Source: Bettongia penicillata ogilbyi
Lineage: Eukaryota > Chordata > Mammalia > Diprotodontia > Potoroidae
DNA length: 64,000 nucleotides
NCBI GenBank assembly: GCA_023548195.1
Contig: JAJHZJ010000756.1
Location: 992,001 to 1,056,000 of the forward strand
Direction of reading: 5' to 3'
Part shown: in pieces, positions 12,600 through 23,357 of the stretch
Numbering within the stretch: the stretch's first letter is position 1
How the letters are laid out: every line of letters begins with the position of its first letter
Position numbers and translations under genes: made by a program
The notes under the pieces: generated by a model
What the model was told of the DNA's origin: nothing
Databases searched by the model: none
What the model saw: the letters and a program-made list of their open reading frames with translations, nothing else

Positions 12600-14407
12600 G
12601 GAGACTTAATAGGCCACTTCCAAGAGTTCAATTAGACTCTTTCCTTTGAACCTGGTTCTTTCGCTGGATTTTCTTTCGAATGTCAGGGGTAGAATTGGAA
12701 ACAAAGTCAATTACTATGGCCCCCCGGTTGTTTGGATCCTCCAGATCAATAGGGGTGTATAATCTATATACCTCCATTAATCTTTCGAGTTTTGCAGAAG
12801 GAGTCTCATCCTTGCCTTACCTAATTTCACTAACCTTACACATATTTGTGGGCTTCCTAACCTCAGCTCTAAGCCCTCCCAAAAGCAACTGGCGATACTG
12901 GTCGAGAGCCTCCTTACCTCGGTCATCATTGGGGTCTCAGCTGCGATGGGTTCCAGGGAGTAGGAGGTTAAGATGGGCAGAGTCAGAGGAGGGGTGGCCA
13001 TCTGGCTCCAAGACTCCCTTTCGGGCTTCCAGGAGGATAAGGTTGCATTCCTCACTAGTAAAGAGCACCTGGAGTAACTCCTGGCAATGAGTAAAACATC
13101 TTTTAACTCTGTTTGAATTCAGGTAAGAGTGAAATTTTTCCAATCATGCAGTATGTGTATTTAAAACCAGACTCAGGAATGGTCAGGTGGGAAACATTCC
13201 TTTATAAAAGGACACAATGGAAAAACTGACCAGGAGGATCCCTTCCTAGACTGAGTCTAGAACTGTCTCCTGGATGTTTCCTCTCCAGATGCAAATATCA
13301 TCTGATAACAGTACGGGATGCCAGATTACAGTCCCTCTGAGCAACTTGTAGCATATTCTCTCAGATACTGATTTAATGCAGACAACTATACCTGAATTCA
13401 AAATTAAACAAAAATATCCATGGTCCCAAATGCTTTTACCTTAAACAGAAAATTTCATTAATCACAACTTAAAGCCAAATACAGTTCGTTGTTTCAGACA
13501 AATTTCTCTTAGGACTGACGACCTTGCCCACATGAAAGGAGCTTTGGTAATTTTACAAAACAAAAGGAATTGGCACGAGTTCCATGCCTACCAACATATG
13601 AGGACTGTTCTGCCGAACCAGTCAGGCAGAACCAATCTAAATAAATTTTTTTACTCCATTCATTTCTTTCTACACAGTGACCAATTAATAATTTTAGGTT
13701 TAGTATTAAAACAGCAACTTCAAAGACTTAGTTGACAATCTTACAACTCTTATAAATGATAGCTGTAACTTCTTTAACAGGCAAAGGTGAAAATACCTGG
13801 TTTTAAATAACATAACTGACTTTACAGAATTTTCCAACCTCTTTTACTTTCAACAAAATTCAGATTACAAATTGCTTTCTTTAACATCATTTCTGGATTT
13901 CAGAGTAAAATAAAATCTTAATGGCTCTCATTTTTTTACTCAATGGCTCTAATTTTTACGCAAGTAAATTTCATGTCTGTGTCCACTCCTTAAAGATGTT
14001 TTTAAAAGGAAAGGTCATGAAATCACAAGCAGAAGTGAAGGAGACTCTGGAACAAGTCCATAGGTGCCTAGCCTCCTCCTTTCCACTTGGGAGTTCAAAG
14101 CCTTCTCAAATTGCCTTAGTGCTAAATAATACAACAAATTCTGACCTGTTTTAAACATCCAGTTAGGAGTGACATGTTTCACTTAAAATATGACCAGAAT
14201 AACTGCCTTTTGGATGTATCACATATACAAAAACTTTTCTCTTTTAGGTGAGGCATGAGGTAATTAAAAGCTATTCAATCTGCCTTGCTGATACGAGGGG
14301 AAAAAATTCCCAATTTCTTCCTGTCTTTCTCTCCACCTTCACAAACTGACCAGCGTTAGGAGGAGGAGGAGGAGGAGGAGGAGGAGGAGGAGGAGGAGGA
14401 GGAGGAG

Positions 14408-14480
<73 letters not shown>

Positions 14481-15120
14481 GAGGGGAAAAAATTCCCTAT
14501 TTCTTCTTGTCTTTCTCTCCACCTTCACAACCTGGTCAGGGTTAGAAGGTAGAAAGAGAGAGAATTTTCCAACAACTTTCCAATAATCCTTAAACTTATC
14601 CCATGTTGTTTTCCTCGTGGGCTTTAACTAAATCCCCTTTAAACTGCACATACAGTATTTCCTTGCATTCCTTGTAAGATTAGTTGCTCTCCATTTCTCT
14701 CCCATTCTTCCCCCTGATGCTGCAGCCATCAGAGAGAAGGGAGGAGGAGGAGGAGGAAAAGAGATAACATTCCAAATTCCAGCTACAATGGGGCTGGCCA
14801 TAATAACTCACAAACACACACAGAGAGAACATGTAAAGACCACAAACACTCACATAGAACATTTAAAGACCACAAACACATACACACAGAACATGTAAAC
14901 ACAGAACACATATACAGACAACTTTGGCTTACTTTCTATCACTGTTCAGATGCTGATATACGGGATCTGATCCAGATGGCCAGGTTCCCATTCATTATTT
15001 TCCACACCTGCCGTGCAATTGATTTATCAAACGTCCCCTGGGGTGGCCAATCCACCCCGAAGGTGGGCCATTCCTGTTGACAGAATAATTTTTCTGGGGA
15101 CCTGATTGTACTTGGCCCAT
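12600..15120 (-). pseudogene. ERV gag pseudogene
   Basis: The start codon at 15120 opens with MGQ, the N-myristoylation signal typical of gammaretroviral Gag. A little downstream, in a shifted frame, is the matrix motif EWPTFGVDWP, so there is an early frameshift. The capsid C-terminal half is clear on the minus strand between about 13110 and 12620 (motifs QELLQVLFTSEE, LLEARKG, KPTNMCKV, PDIRKK), again split over frames with stops. Between matrix and capsid there is about 1.8 kb, longer than usual, containing a GGA/GA microsatellite and a tandem duplication. Gag would build the virion core; this copy cannot. Confidence 0.8.
14295..14546. repeat. 186-base tandem duplication around (GGA)n(GA)n
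   Basis: The segment starting 'gaggggaaaaaattccc' at 14295 recurs at 14481. It is separated by (AGG)n from about 14357 to 14410 and (GA)n to about 14475. On the minus strand these read as poly-Pro and Ser-Leu runs, which makes an open frame without coding meaning. Confidence 0.9.
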
Positions 15121-15652
15121 GAGAACAGGGAGTGAGAGTAAGACACAAAGTCTGATTAAACAGAAACACAGAACAAAGAACAGACAGGATCCCAGGCAGT
15201 TAAGACTCTCATGCAATACCTGCAGAGGACTCTCACGTGGCGTCCCATGGAGGTCAGGGAAGTTAGGACCTCCTGCAAAACCTGAAGAATTTATGGACTT
15301 CATGCAACACCTGCAGAAGTCAAGGACTCATGCAATACATGCATAGGTCATCCCCGACTCTCACGCAGCCTCTGGTGGAATTCGACCAGAGCTCTTGGCG
15401 GCATCCCACGAGGCCAGTAAGGGCATCTTACCGCTGCATCCAGCTAGGCACTTACTACACCAGAGTACTCACCAGAACAAAAAGGGCTCTCATTTTTTGG
15501 CCATATCAGGAAAATTTTGATACCGAAAGCCTGACTCTGGGCTGTGCTCCAAAATTGGGGCCGGGATAAATCCCATTGGCCACCGCCAAAGTTAGAGCCC
15601 AATCCAGTCATCCAGGACAGATGGCTTCCCTGTGCATGCAGAGCCAAAGGCT

Positions 15653-15670
15653 ATCTCGGTGGGACCTCCA
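15653..15670 (-). other. ERV primer binding site (tRNA-Gln)
   Basis: Reads TGGAGGTCCCACCGAGAT on the minus strand, two bases downstream of the LTR's terminal CA. It is complementary to the 3' end of tRNA-Gln as I recall that sequence. Confidence 0.85.
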
Positions 15671-15672
15671 AG

Positions 15673-16230
15673 TGAAATGGACCGAGTTAATAAGTCACAG
15701 GCAAAATTAACTGAAAATTTCGAGAGCGTCATTTATTAGCCAGGCTGGCAGCTGCCTCATGTAGAGACCCAGAGAAGACAGCCTCGAACCGAGGTGGGTG
15801 AGTTCATTTTAAGCATTTCGGCGATACCAATACAGCCTTGTGGTTCCCACAACAGAGTTCTGACAGAACAAGAGGGGGGGGCTTGCTGCTAGGCAAGAAC
15901 CCCCCAAACAGAAGGTGGTTGTCAGGGTATTGCTAGGTAAAGGACCCTGACAAAAACAGGTGCCAGGAGAGGTGGCCAATCAGGAAAGGGGGGTGGGCTC
16001 AGTAGAAAGTGGTTACCTGGCTAACATTAGGGGGCACAGGTGTTTACCATGCAAATGGACTAAACAAAAACCGACTGTTAACAATTCATCAGATATTAAA
16101 CCAAATGGGAATAACATTTTGACAGGGGCTCAACAAAAGAAAAAAACTGTTACTAGGCAAGTTATCCAACCCTGCCCAGTAACCTAACAGATATCTCTCA
16201 ACCTAGGGGCCCAGGGAGGAATAATGTTCA
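15673..16230 (-). repeat. ERV long terminal repeat
   Basis: 558 bases bounded by TG (16230) and CA (15673) on the minus strand, placed directly before the primer site. An AATAAA polyadenylation signal is at 15737-15732. The promoter TATA is not obvious; a 'cttaaaat' element near 15806 is a weak candidate. Only this one complete LTR is present. Confidence 0.8.
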
Positions 16231-17249
16231 CTTCAATCCCAGACTGAAAGTCTGGAGAGATTCTAATTTATAAAGAAGCCTCTGGTCCTGGACCTTTACC
16301 CTACTAAAGGAGAATGCTGCTTATTTCATCATTTATATTGTCCTTGTTTCACCATCCCTTCTGTTTCAGTCCTCCTCTTATGGCTGCTCAGGGTTTCCTG
16401 TTATGGGGAATCACTCCAGGCCCCTCAATGTCTTAATTAAGTTCAGAAAGTTTCATCGTTGAGTTTGGCCAAAGTCTAATTAATATTTTGGTCATGATAC
16501 CTCTCAAAATTCATCTACTATGTCACTGACCAGGTGTGGTCTACATCTGTAGAGGGACTGTTCATACCCATGAAATTATAGCCCTTGAAAGTATTGAATC
16601 AGTATTTAAAAGGCTCTCATTTAACATCGACAAAATGCTTTCCTCACAATATGGAGTAAAAGTAATGGCATCTCCATTTCACAGATGAGAAAACGGAGAA
16701 TGGGGTACGCATATTGCCCAAGGTCACACAACTGGTAAATGTCTGATTTGATGCCAGATTGTTTACCAGATACTTTGATTCTAATGCCAGTGATTTCTCC
16801 TCTTTTCATATTGCTTTGAGCAAGATTGACATTAAAAACTTGGTCTGGACATCAGAGGAAGGTGCCTAGGGAAAGCTAAGAGAAGGTGAGCCCAGTGAGT
16901 ATGAAGTGGGCTAATGGACATTTTTTTAGCTGGCTGCAAAGTAGGCAGGTACAGGTCTTTGAGTTCTTCTGTAATGCTATTGACATTTCCACCCCCAAAG
17001 ACTAGATATAAATAGGTCGACTTGCACAAAACCTTACTGGAAATTTGCAATGGAGCTTTCTGAAGAGCTACTCAGCCTACCTTCCTGGCATTGCTACATA
17101 TTATTCCCTCCGCACACATTATGCTTCAGACTGATCCATGCATGGCATTCCATCTCTTGTCTCTCTCCTGTTTTGGCACAGGCTACATGTAACCCCTGAT
17201 CAGAATGTTCTCCCTCCTCACCTCCACCTGTTGAAATACTTAAATAGTA

Positions 17250-17486
17250 TGTGGCCCAGTGGATAGAGCACTGATCCTAGTATCTTAAAGATAAGAATTT
17301 AAATCTGACCTCAGATGCTTACTAACTGTGTGACCCTGGGCAAATCACTTGGCCCCAGTTCCCTCCAAAAAAAGAAAAGAAGGAAGAAATGAAGGAAGGA
17401 GAGAAAGAAGGAAGAAAGGAAGGAAAGAAGGAATGAAGGGAGGGAGGGAGGGAGGAAGGAAGGAAGGAAGGAAGGAAGGAAGGAAG
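17250..17486 (+). mobile_element. tRNA-headed SINE with (GGAA)n tail
   Basis: Head 'gtggcccagtggatagagca' and core 'ctgtgtgaccctgggcaaat' are followed by an A-rich tail that has expanded into a GAAGG/GGAA tract (about 17367-17486). The tract makes a long minus-strand open frame of Ser/Phe/Leu that is not a gene. Confidence 0.75.
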
Positions 17487-17494
17487 ACTTCCTT

Positions 17495-17625
17495 AGATGG
17501 TATGGCATATAGAACATAAGACTTTGAGTCATGAAGATCTGAATCCTGCCTGAAACCCTTACTAACTTTAGGACCATGGGCAAGTTACTTAAATTCTCAA
17601 GCCTCAGTTTGGTCATCCTGATCAC
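17495..17625 (+). mobile_element. Diverged SINE fragment
   Basis: Contains 'tttgagtcatgaagatctga' and 'gggcaagttacttaaattct', a degenerate version of the same SINE core. Confidence 0.55.
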
Positions 17626-17923
17626 TTCCTTACTTCCACATTCCCATTTACTAATACTCTCCTTTACCCCTGAAATTACTTCCTGTGTGGTTTGTGTATA
17701 TATAACTTTCAGATTTTTACTTCCCTGTGTATATGCTGTTTCCCAAGTTCTTGAGGGCAGGGACTGTTTCATTTTTGTCATTGCATTGTAAGTGTCTGGA
17801 GCACAGTAGGTACTTATTAAATACTTGTTGAATGAATGAATATGTGAATGAATGAATGAATAAATGAATGAGCATTCTCTCCGGCTGTCCCTCATCATGA
17901 CATTTGCTCCTTGCTGCCAACAG

Positions 17924-18125
17924 GCTCTGCCTACCATCTGACATGCTACTTCTCCAACTGGGCCCAGTACAGGCCAGACTTGGGGAAATTCACACCAGAG
18001 AACATCGACCCCTGCCTCTGTACTCACCTCATCTATGTTTTTGCTGGAATGAGCAACAATGAGATCACCACAATTTAATGGAATGACATGGAGCTCTACA
18101 AATCCTTCAACGGTTTGAAAAACAA
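17924..18125 (+). pseudogene. Pseudogene 2, exon 3 with in-frame stop
   Basis: The acceptor is 'tgctgccaacag' and the donor AA|GTAAGG. The exon encodes SAYHLTCYFSNWAQYRP, then GKFTPENIDPCLCTHLIY, then AGMSNNEITTI, TAA at 18076-18078, and WNDMELYKSFNGLKNK. The flanking codons are otherwise unbroken and very close to CHIA. A single GAA-to-TAA change is the only visible lesion in this exon. Confidence 0.9.
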
Positions 18126-18189
18126 GTAAGGAAGGGGAAAAGGCTAGTTTGTTGACTGTGGGCTAGAATCCCCTGGACTAATCAAATTA

Positions 18190-18310
18190 AGATAAATCAG
18201 TCAGTCAATAATCAATCAATAAACATTTATTAAGCACCATAAGTGCTAGTGATACAAGAGGCAAAAGACAGTCCCTGCCCTCAAGGAGCTCACGATCACT
18301 TGAGAGAGGT
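18190..18310 (+). repeat. Interspersed repeat fragment
   Basis: 'aatcaatcaataaacattta ttaagcacc' followed by 'gtccctgccctcaaggagct', the same recurrent unit as at 11196. A second diverged copy lies at 18665-18800. Confidence 0.6.
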
Positions 18311-18800
18311 CGAACAAGACTCTTTTCGTACTAAACATAATCCCAACTTATTTGGTATTTAGGAGAAGAGGTATCTGAGGTACACGTATGCCACATGGAT
18401 TTTTGATATAGTCTTGTTAGTTTTGAGGCTGACATTGAGAGCAATTTCGTCTCTAGGAGTTTGCTTTCTGTTCAGAACATCCAAGAACTGCACACGACAA
18501 ATGGTCCGTAAAAGTATCCCATCTAGTTCCTAAAATATTTCTTAAGCACCATTGTCTTCTTTGGAGGTTATAAAGAAGTGTATTTTTAAATTACTTTTCT
18601 GTTGTAAATACATATTTTTTTAAAAAATCTGGGGAAAAGGGGGAGTAGTATCAAAGTAGGTCTTTGTAGAGTATCAATCAATCCATTAATAAGCGTTAAT
18701 TAAGCACTTACTATGCCAGGAGCTATCCTAAGTGCTAGGGGTACAAAGACAAAGAATGAAAGAATCCCTACTTTCAAGGAACTTCCATTCCAACAAAATG

Positions 18801-20276
18801 AGGAGTTAAAGAAAAATATTCCAGTAATCACTGAAACTAAAAGTGATCTCTAAGGATGGTAGAAGTTGATGTATGACCCAGTTTATACATAATATTTAAT
18901 AGAAACTGAAAGAGAAGTAAATATCAGTAATTGAGCATCAAGGTGAATCAAAGATCCAACTTTAGGAATTATCTATGCTAACAGGTGGATTACCCAGGCG
19001 CCTATATTTGCCAAGTTGGAGATCATAACACTAAAGGGGAAATCCAGGATGGTGTAGCAAAGGTTAGATACAGAAATAACAGTTAGGAAGAAGACAAGCT
19101 GGAAAGTGAAAGAAGCCAAAGGCAAAGAATGAGATCCTCTTGTAAGTTATTAGCTAGGACACAGGTATCAAGAAGAAACCCATGACATTCCATGGTGACA
19201 CCCAAACCAGGTTAAAGTGCAATTGTCAAACAATTAACAAAATAAGTAAAATACATCAAAATATAGATAATGTTATATTTTAAAATCAAGTCAATCTGCA
19301 GCCCAAATGGACCCTTATAATGAGTGCTGTGATAATGAACTCTTGTGCACTTTTACACCCCCATTTCTATTTGACTTTGGTACCACTGAGCTAGGAGAGC
19401 AAACCTACCCAACGCAATTAACTAAGCATCATATTTCACCCAAGACCTTGTATCTATGCAAGAAATAGAGAAAGTAGAGGATGAAAAGATCATCTGTGCT
19501 AATTTGTATGGAGGTTCGAGGTATAATTGTTAAAAGGATGATTACGATGATATCAAAGAACAGCAGATATATCTTATTTATAATGAGCTAGAAGGCATTT
19601 TCTGTCCTTAAACATTCTATTTTGAAAAACATCTTGATCTTAACAGCATCTTTTTATACTTATCTCTTATAGAGGTGAGTTATTTACTTTGTACTATTAT
19701 TTAAATAAAGAGTTCTATTTTGAAGAAAAGTACAACGTTTTGATTCGCTGTCTTGACCTCTAATGTCTTTTAGCCTGGAAAGAATCTGTTAGCTCAAGTG
19801 GTACCACCATCTACTTGCTACTGGAATTTCAGGCATGGTACAGTGAGCCTGATATAGTGCAAAGAGGATCAACATTCCTATAACTAGTACTTAATAGCAT
19901 TCTTCATCTCAACTCCATCATTTGTAAAATGCAGATAATAATACTTATACTACTTACTTCATAGCGTTGTGAGTTGCCCAGGGTCACACAGCTAGGAAGT
20001 GCCTGAGGCTAGATTAGAACTCATGAAGAGGAGTCTTCCTGACTCTGGGCCCAGCTCAAAGTGCTTTGAACCTCCAAATGCTGGGTTGGGTGTGCCTCAC
20101 AATTCCAATTTATTCAGATGAAGATGGAAATCTCAGAACTGTGAGGCTTTCTGTTCTAATATCAGCTGGGAAGTCGTTCAACTGAAGAGTCATTCAAGTT
20201 CCTTTCTATGCTAAGATCTGCAATTTCCTCTGATGGTGTAGAAGCCATACCCTCTTCTGATGAGACACCTCAATTT
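18801..20276. other. Gene-free stretch; expected chitinase exons 4-9 not found
   Basis: I looked for the SxGG exon and the FDGLDxDWE exon on both strands and saw neither. A MIR-like core lies near 19905-20060. Otherwise nothing is recognisable. Confidence 0.6.
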
Positions 20277-20293
20277 AAAAATTAAGTGTATGG
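20277..20293 (+). repeat. HAL1 copy 1 target-site duplication, left
   Basis: 'aaaaattaagtgtatgg' is identical to 23289-23305. A further 18 bases separate it from the recognisable element start. Confidence 0.8.
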
Positions 20294-20311
20294 AACAGAA
20301 ATCTTAAACTC

Positions 20312-23288
20312 GGGGGCGGAGCCAAGATGGCAGAGTAGAAGGATGCACGTTTACGAGCTCCGAAACCAAAAGCCCATAGAATTAATGTAAAAAGAGTCCC
20401 CCATAACTTCTGGGTCAATACAAGGTGTGCAGAAGCAGAGTGGAAGAGATTTCCATTCCAGGGAGCCCTGGAGACCCATCCCCAGAGTCCGGCGAGCCCA
20501 AGAAAGTGGACCCCACCCCCAACGCTGCCTTGGCCGCGGCCCCAGAGAAGCTGATCCGAGCAGGCTTCAGAGACGGAAGTTCCGGCAGCCGGGAAAGTCC
20601 CTCCGCCCACAGAAGGTACAGGTCAGTGAGAGAGGCCGGGCTGGAGGAGAGGGGAAGCAGGGCGTCTCCATGACTCGGGCCCCCTCGGGGGGAAGCTGCG
20701 GCGGCAGAGACAAGGGCAGGAAGCGGCGGAGGCAGAGGTGTGGGTAGCGGCTGAGGCGGCAGCGGACCGGGACCCAGGAATCCCCCAGCGGCAGGCAGGA
20801 TCTTCATTACGGAAGATTCCTGCATAGGACCTGACGGAGTTGAGCCTGGGAGACGGCCCTGCCCCCATCCCGCTCTGTTACTGAAGGCTTCTGCTTAAAG
20901 CCCCCAAGGGAGCGGGGTTTAGGAGGTGGGCCCCCCACCCCGCCCCCACCCGCTCCATTCCTGAAAGTCTCTGCATAAAGCCCCTGAGGGATCAGAGTCT
21001 CGGAGGCGGCCCTGGCCCCACCCCAGCACCAGAACTAAAGCTCACTGATTGACAGCCAGCAGGAGGAAAGCCCATTTAAATCTCAGAGGCCAAGCACTAG
21101 CTGGGCGGATCCAGGCGGGGGTGGAAAGGAATCTCAGAAGTCAAGTAACTGGCTGGCAAAATGCCTAGAAAAGGGAAGAAAAATAAGACTTTAGAGAGTT
21201 TTTTCCAACAACTGCAAATGATCCCGACCTTCGGATCTGATGATGAGGACGTATCCTTGCCATCAGGGAAAGACGTGGAGGGCGGGGCCTCAGTACCCCA
21301 GACACCCCAGGGGGGTGGTGGGTGGGCTCAGGCCCTGGAAGAGCTCAAAAAGGATTTTGAAAAGCAAGTTAGACAGGTGGAGGAAAAACTGGGAAGAGAA
21401 ATGTCAGAGATGCAACAAAAGTATGAAAACCAGGTCAATACCTTGGTAAAGGAGAACCAAAAAGATGCTGAGGAAATTAACACCTTGAAAAATAGGCTCA
21501 CCCAATTGGCAAAGGAGGTTCAAAAAGCCAATGAGGAGAAGAATGCTTTCAAAAGCAGAATGAGTCAAATGGAAAAAGAGGCTCAAAAGCTCACTGAATG
21601 AAATAGTTCTCTCAAAATTAGAATGGAACAGATGGAGTCTAATGACTTTATGAGAAACCAAGAAATCACCAAACAAAACCAAAAGAATGAAAAAATGGAA
21701 GAGAATGTGAAATATCTCATGGGAAAAACAACTGACCTGGAAAATAGATCCAGGAGAGACAATTTAAAAATTATGGGACTACCTGAAAGTCATGATCAAA
21801 AAAAGAGCCTAGACATCCTCTTGCATGAAATTATCAAGGAAAACTGCCCTGACATTGTAGAACCAGAGGGCAAAATAAGTATTGAAAGAATCCATCGATC
21901 ACCACCTGAAAGAGATCCAAAAAGAGAAACTCCTAGGAACATTGTGGCCAAATTCCAGAACTCCCAGCTCAAGGAAAAAATCTTACAAGCAGCTAGAAAG
22001 AAACAATTTCAGTATTGTGGAAATACAATCAGGATAACCCAAGATCTAGCAGCTTCTACATTAAGGGATCGAAGGGCGTGGAATAGGATATTCCAGAAGG
22101 CAAAGGAACTAGGACTCAAACCAAGAATCACCTACCCAGCTAAACTGAATATCATACTTCAAGGGAAAATATGGTCTTTCAATGAAACAGAGGACTTTCA
22201 ATCATTCTTGATGAAAAAACCAGAGCTGAAAAGAAAATTTGACTTTCAAACACAAGAATGAGAAGAAGCATGAAAAAGTAAACAGCAAAGAGAAGTCTTA
22301 AGGGACTTACCAGAAGTGAACTGTTTACACTCATACAGGGAAAGACAATATTTCTAACTCTTAAAACTTTTCAGTATCTGGGTAGTTGGTGGGACCACAC
22401 ACACACATGTACATGCATGCACACACATACACACATGCACACACATACAGAGATAGAGAGCACAGATTGAACTGAATAGGATGGGACCATACCTTAAAAG
22501 AAACTAGGGTAAATGGTGAGAGAGAAATGTAGGGGGAGGAAAGAGAGGGAAAAGGAAGGGGGTAACTATATGTCATTTAAGAGGCAGGTAGGAGTTTTTC
22601 TTAGTGGAGGGAAAAAGAGGAGAGCTGAGAAAAAAGAAACAAAAAACAAGAAGCTTTACCCTCAGCACATTTCACTAAACAAAGGAGTGAAATGCACACT
22701 CATTTTGGTATGAAAACCTATCTTACAGTATAAGAAAGTGGGGGAGAAGGAGATATTGCAAGGGGTGTGATAGAAGGGAGGGCAAAGGGAGGAGGGAGCA
22801 ATTTGAAGTCAACACTTGGGGAGGGACAGGATCAAAACACAGAAGAGAAACAAGGAGGGGCAGATTAGGAGGGATGGTAATCCAGTTAGTCTTACACAAC
22901 ACGACTATCAGGGAGGCCATTGGTAAAACTACACAGATATGGCCTATATTGAATTGCCTGCTGTCCCAAAGAGAATTGGTGGGGAGGGAGGGTTGGGGAG
23001 AATTTGGAACTCAAAGTTTTAGGAACAACTGTTTAGTATTGTTGTTGCAACTAGGAAAGAAGACATACAGTTAAGGAGGAATAGAAAGTCATCTGGCCCT
23101 ACAGGAGAAAAGAGAAGATGGAGACAAGAGAAGGGAGAGATGATAGAAGAGAGGGCAGATTGGAGATAGGGAAAATTAGATTGCTTGGGGTATTGGGGTG
23201 GGGGGAGGGGATAAAAGGGGAGAAAATTTGGAACCCAAAAATTTGTGAAAATGAATGTAAGAAAATTGAATAAATAAATAAAAAAAAT
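20312..23288 (+). mobile_element. HAL1 (half-L1) retrotransposon, copy 1
   Basis: Full-length about 3.0-kb element. The 5' end is 'gggggcggagccaagatgg', followed by a GC-rich 5' UTR, one ORF (21161-22261), and a 3' UTR with a CA-rich part and polypurine tracts, ending in an A-rich AATAAA-containing tail. There is no ORF2. The junction from the ORF stop to the 3' UTR is the same in all three copies here, so lack of ORF2 is a family property and not a deletion. Such elements are known as HAL1 and are thought to use L1 ORF2 protein in trans. Confidence 0.88.
21161..22261 (+). pseudogene. HAL1 copy 1 ORF1 (one in-frame stop)
   Basis: Starts MPRKGKKNKTLESFFQQ. A long charged coiled-coil region runs to about residue 155. 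Then comes an RNA-recognition-like domain (NLKIMGLPE, later ERIHRSPPER and RNIVAKF) and a C-terminal domain (DLAASTLRDRRAWN, RITYPAKL), the same order as L1 ORF1 proteins. These are trimeric RNA-binding chaperones. A TGA at 21599-21601, where copies 2 and 3 have sense codons, is the only interruption of an otherwise 366-residue frame. It is the least damaged ORF1 of the three. Confidence 0.88.
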
Positions 23289-23305
23289 AAAAATTAAGTG
23301 TATGG
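23289..23305 (+). repeat. HAL1 copy 1 target-site duplication, right
   Basis: Identical 17 bases to 20277-20293, directly after the A-rich tail. Confidence 0.85.
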
Positions 23306-23357
23306 CAGATATCAGATGCTGATAGTGCCATTTGTTTTCAAGAACACTGTAGTCGGT

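Larger units (their letters stand above)
12012..16230 (-). mobile_element. Gammaretrovirus-like endogenous retrovirus, 5' part only, with inverted LTR end
   Basis: Reading on the minus strand: a 558-bp LTR (16230 to 15673, starting TG and ending CA), two spacer bases, an 18-base tRNA-Gln primer site, a leader, a broken gag (start codon at 15120), a protease fragment, and the first part of pol up to about 12066. The remainder of pol, env and a normal 3' LTR are absent. The left end is instead a 54-base copy of the LTR's own first bases in the opposite orientation (12012-12065). The element lies between exons 2 and 3 of chitinase pseudogene 2, antisense to it. No clear target-site duplication was found. 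All reading frames are interrupted, so this is an inactive fossil. Confidence 0.88.

Noticed and set aside
14271..14528. Minus-strand frame with poly-Pro and Ser-Leu runs
   Set aside because: Translation of the (GGA)n(GA)n tract only.
12012..16230. DNA transposon with terminal inverted repeats
   Set aside because: The interior is clearly retroviral (LTR with TG/CA ends, tRNA-Gln primer site, gag, protease), so the inverted ends are a rearranged LTR.
17311..18027. Minus-strand open frame of 238 codons
   Set aside because: It is antisense to chitinase exon 3, a SINE and a GGAA repeat. The Phe/Leu/Ser runs come from the microsatellite.
20415..20868. Several overlapping GC-rich open frames, also near 23608-24062 and 58491-59263
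   Set aside because: They lie in the GC-rich 5' UTR of HAL1 copies and differ by frameshifts between copies.
21161..22261. HAL1 ORF1 as a domesticated host gene
   Set aside because: It sits in a full element with target duplications and contains a stop; no sign of host exons or selection.
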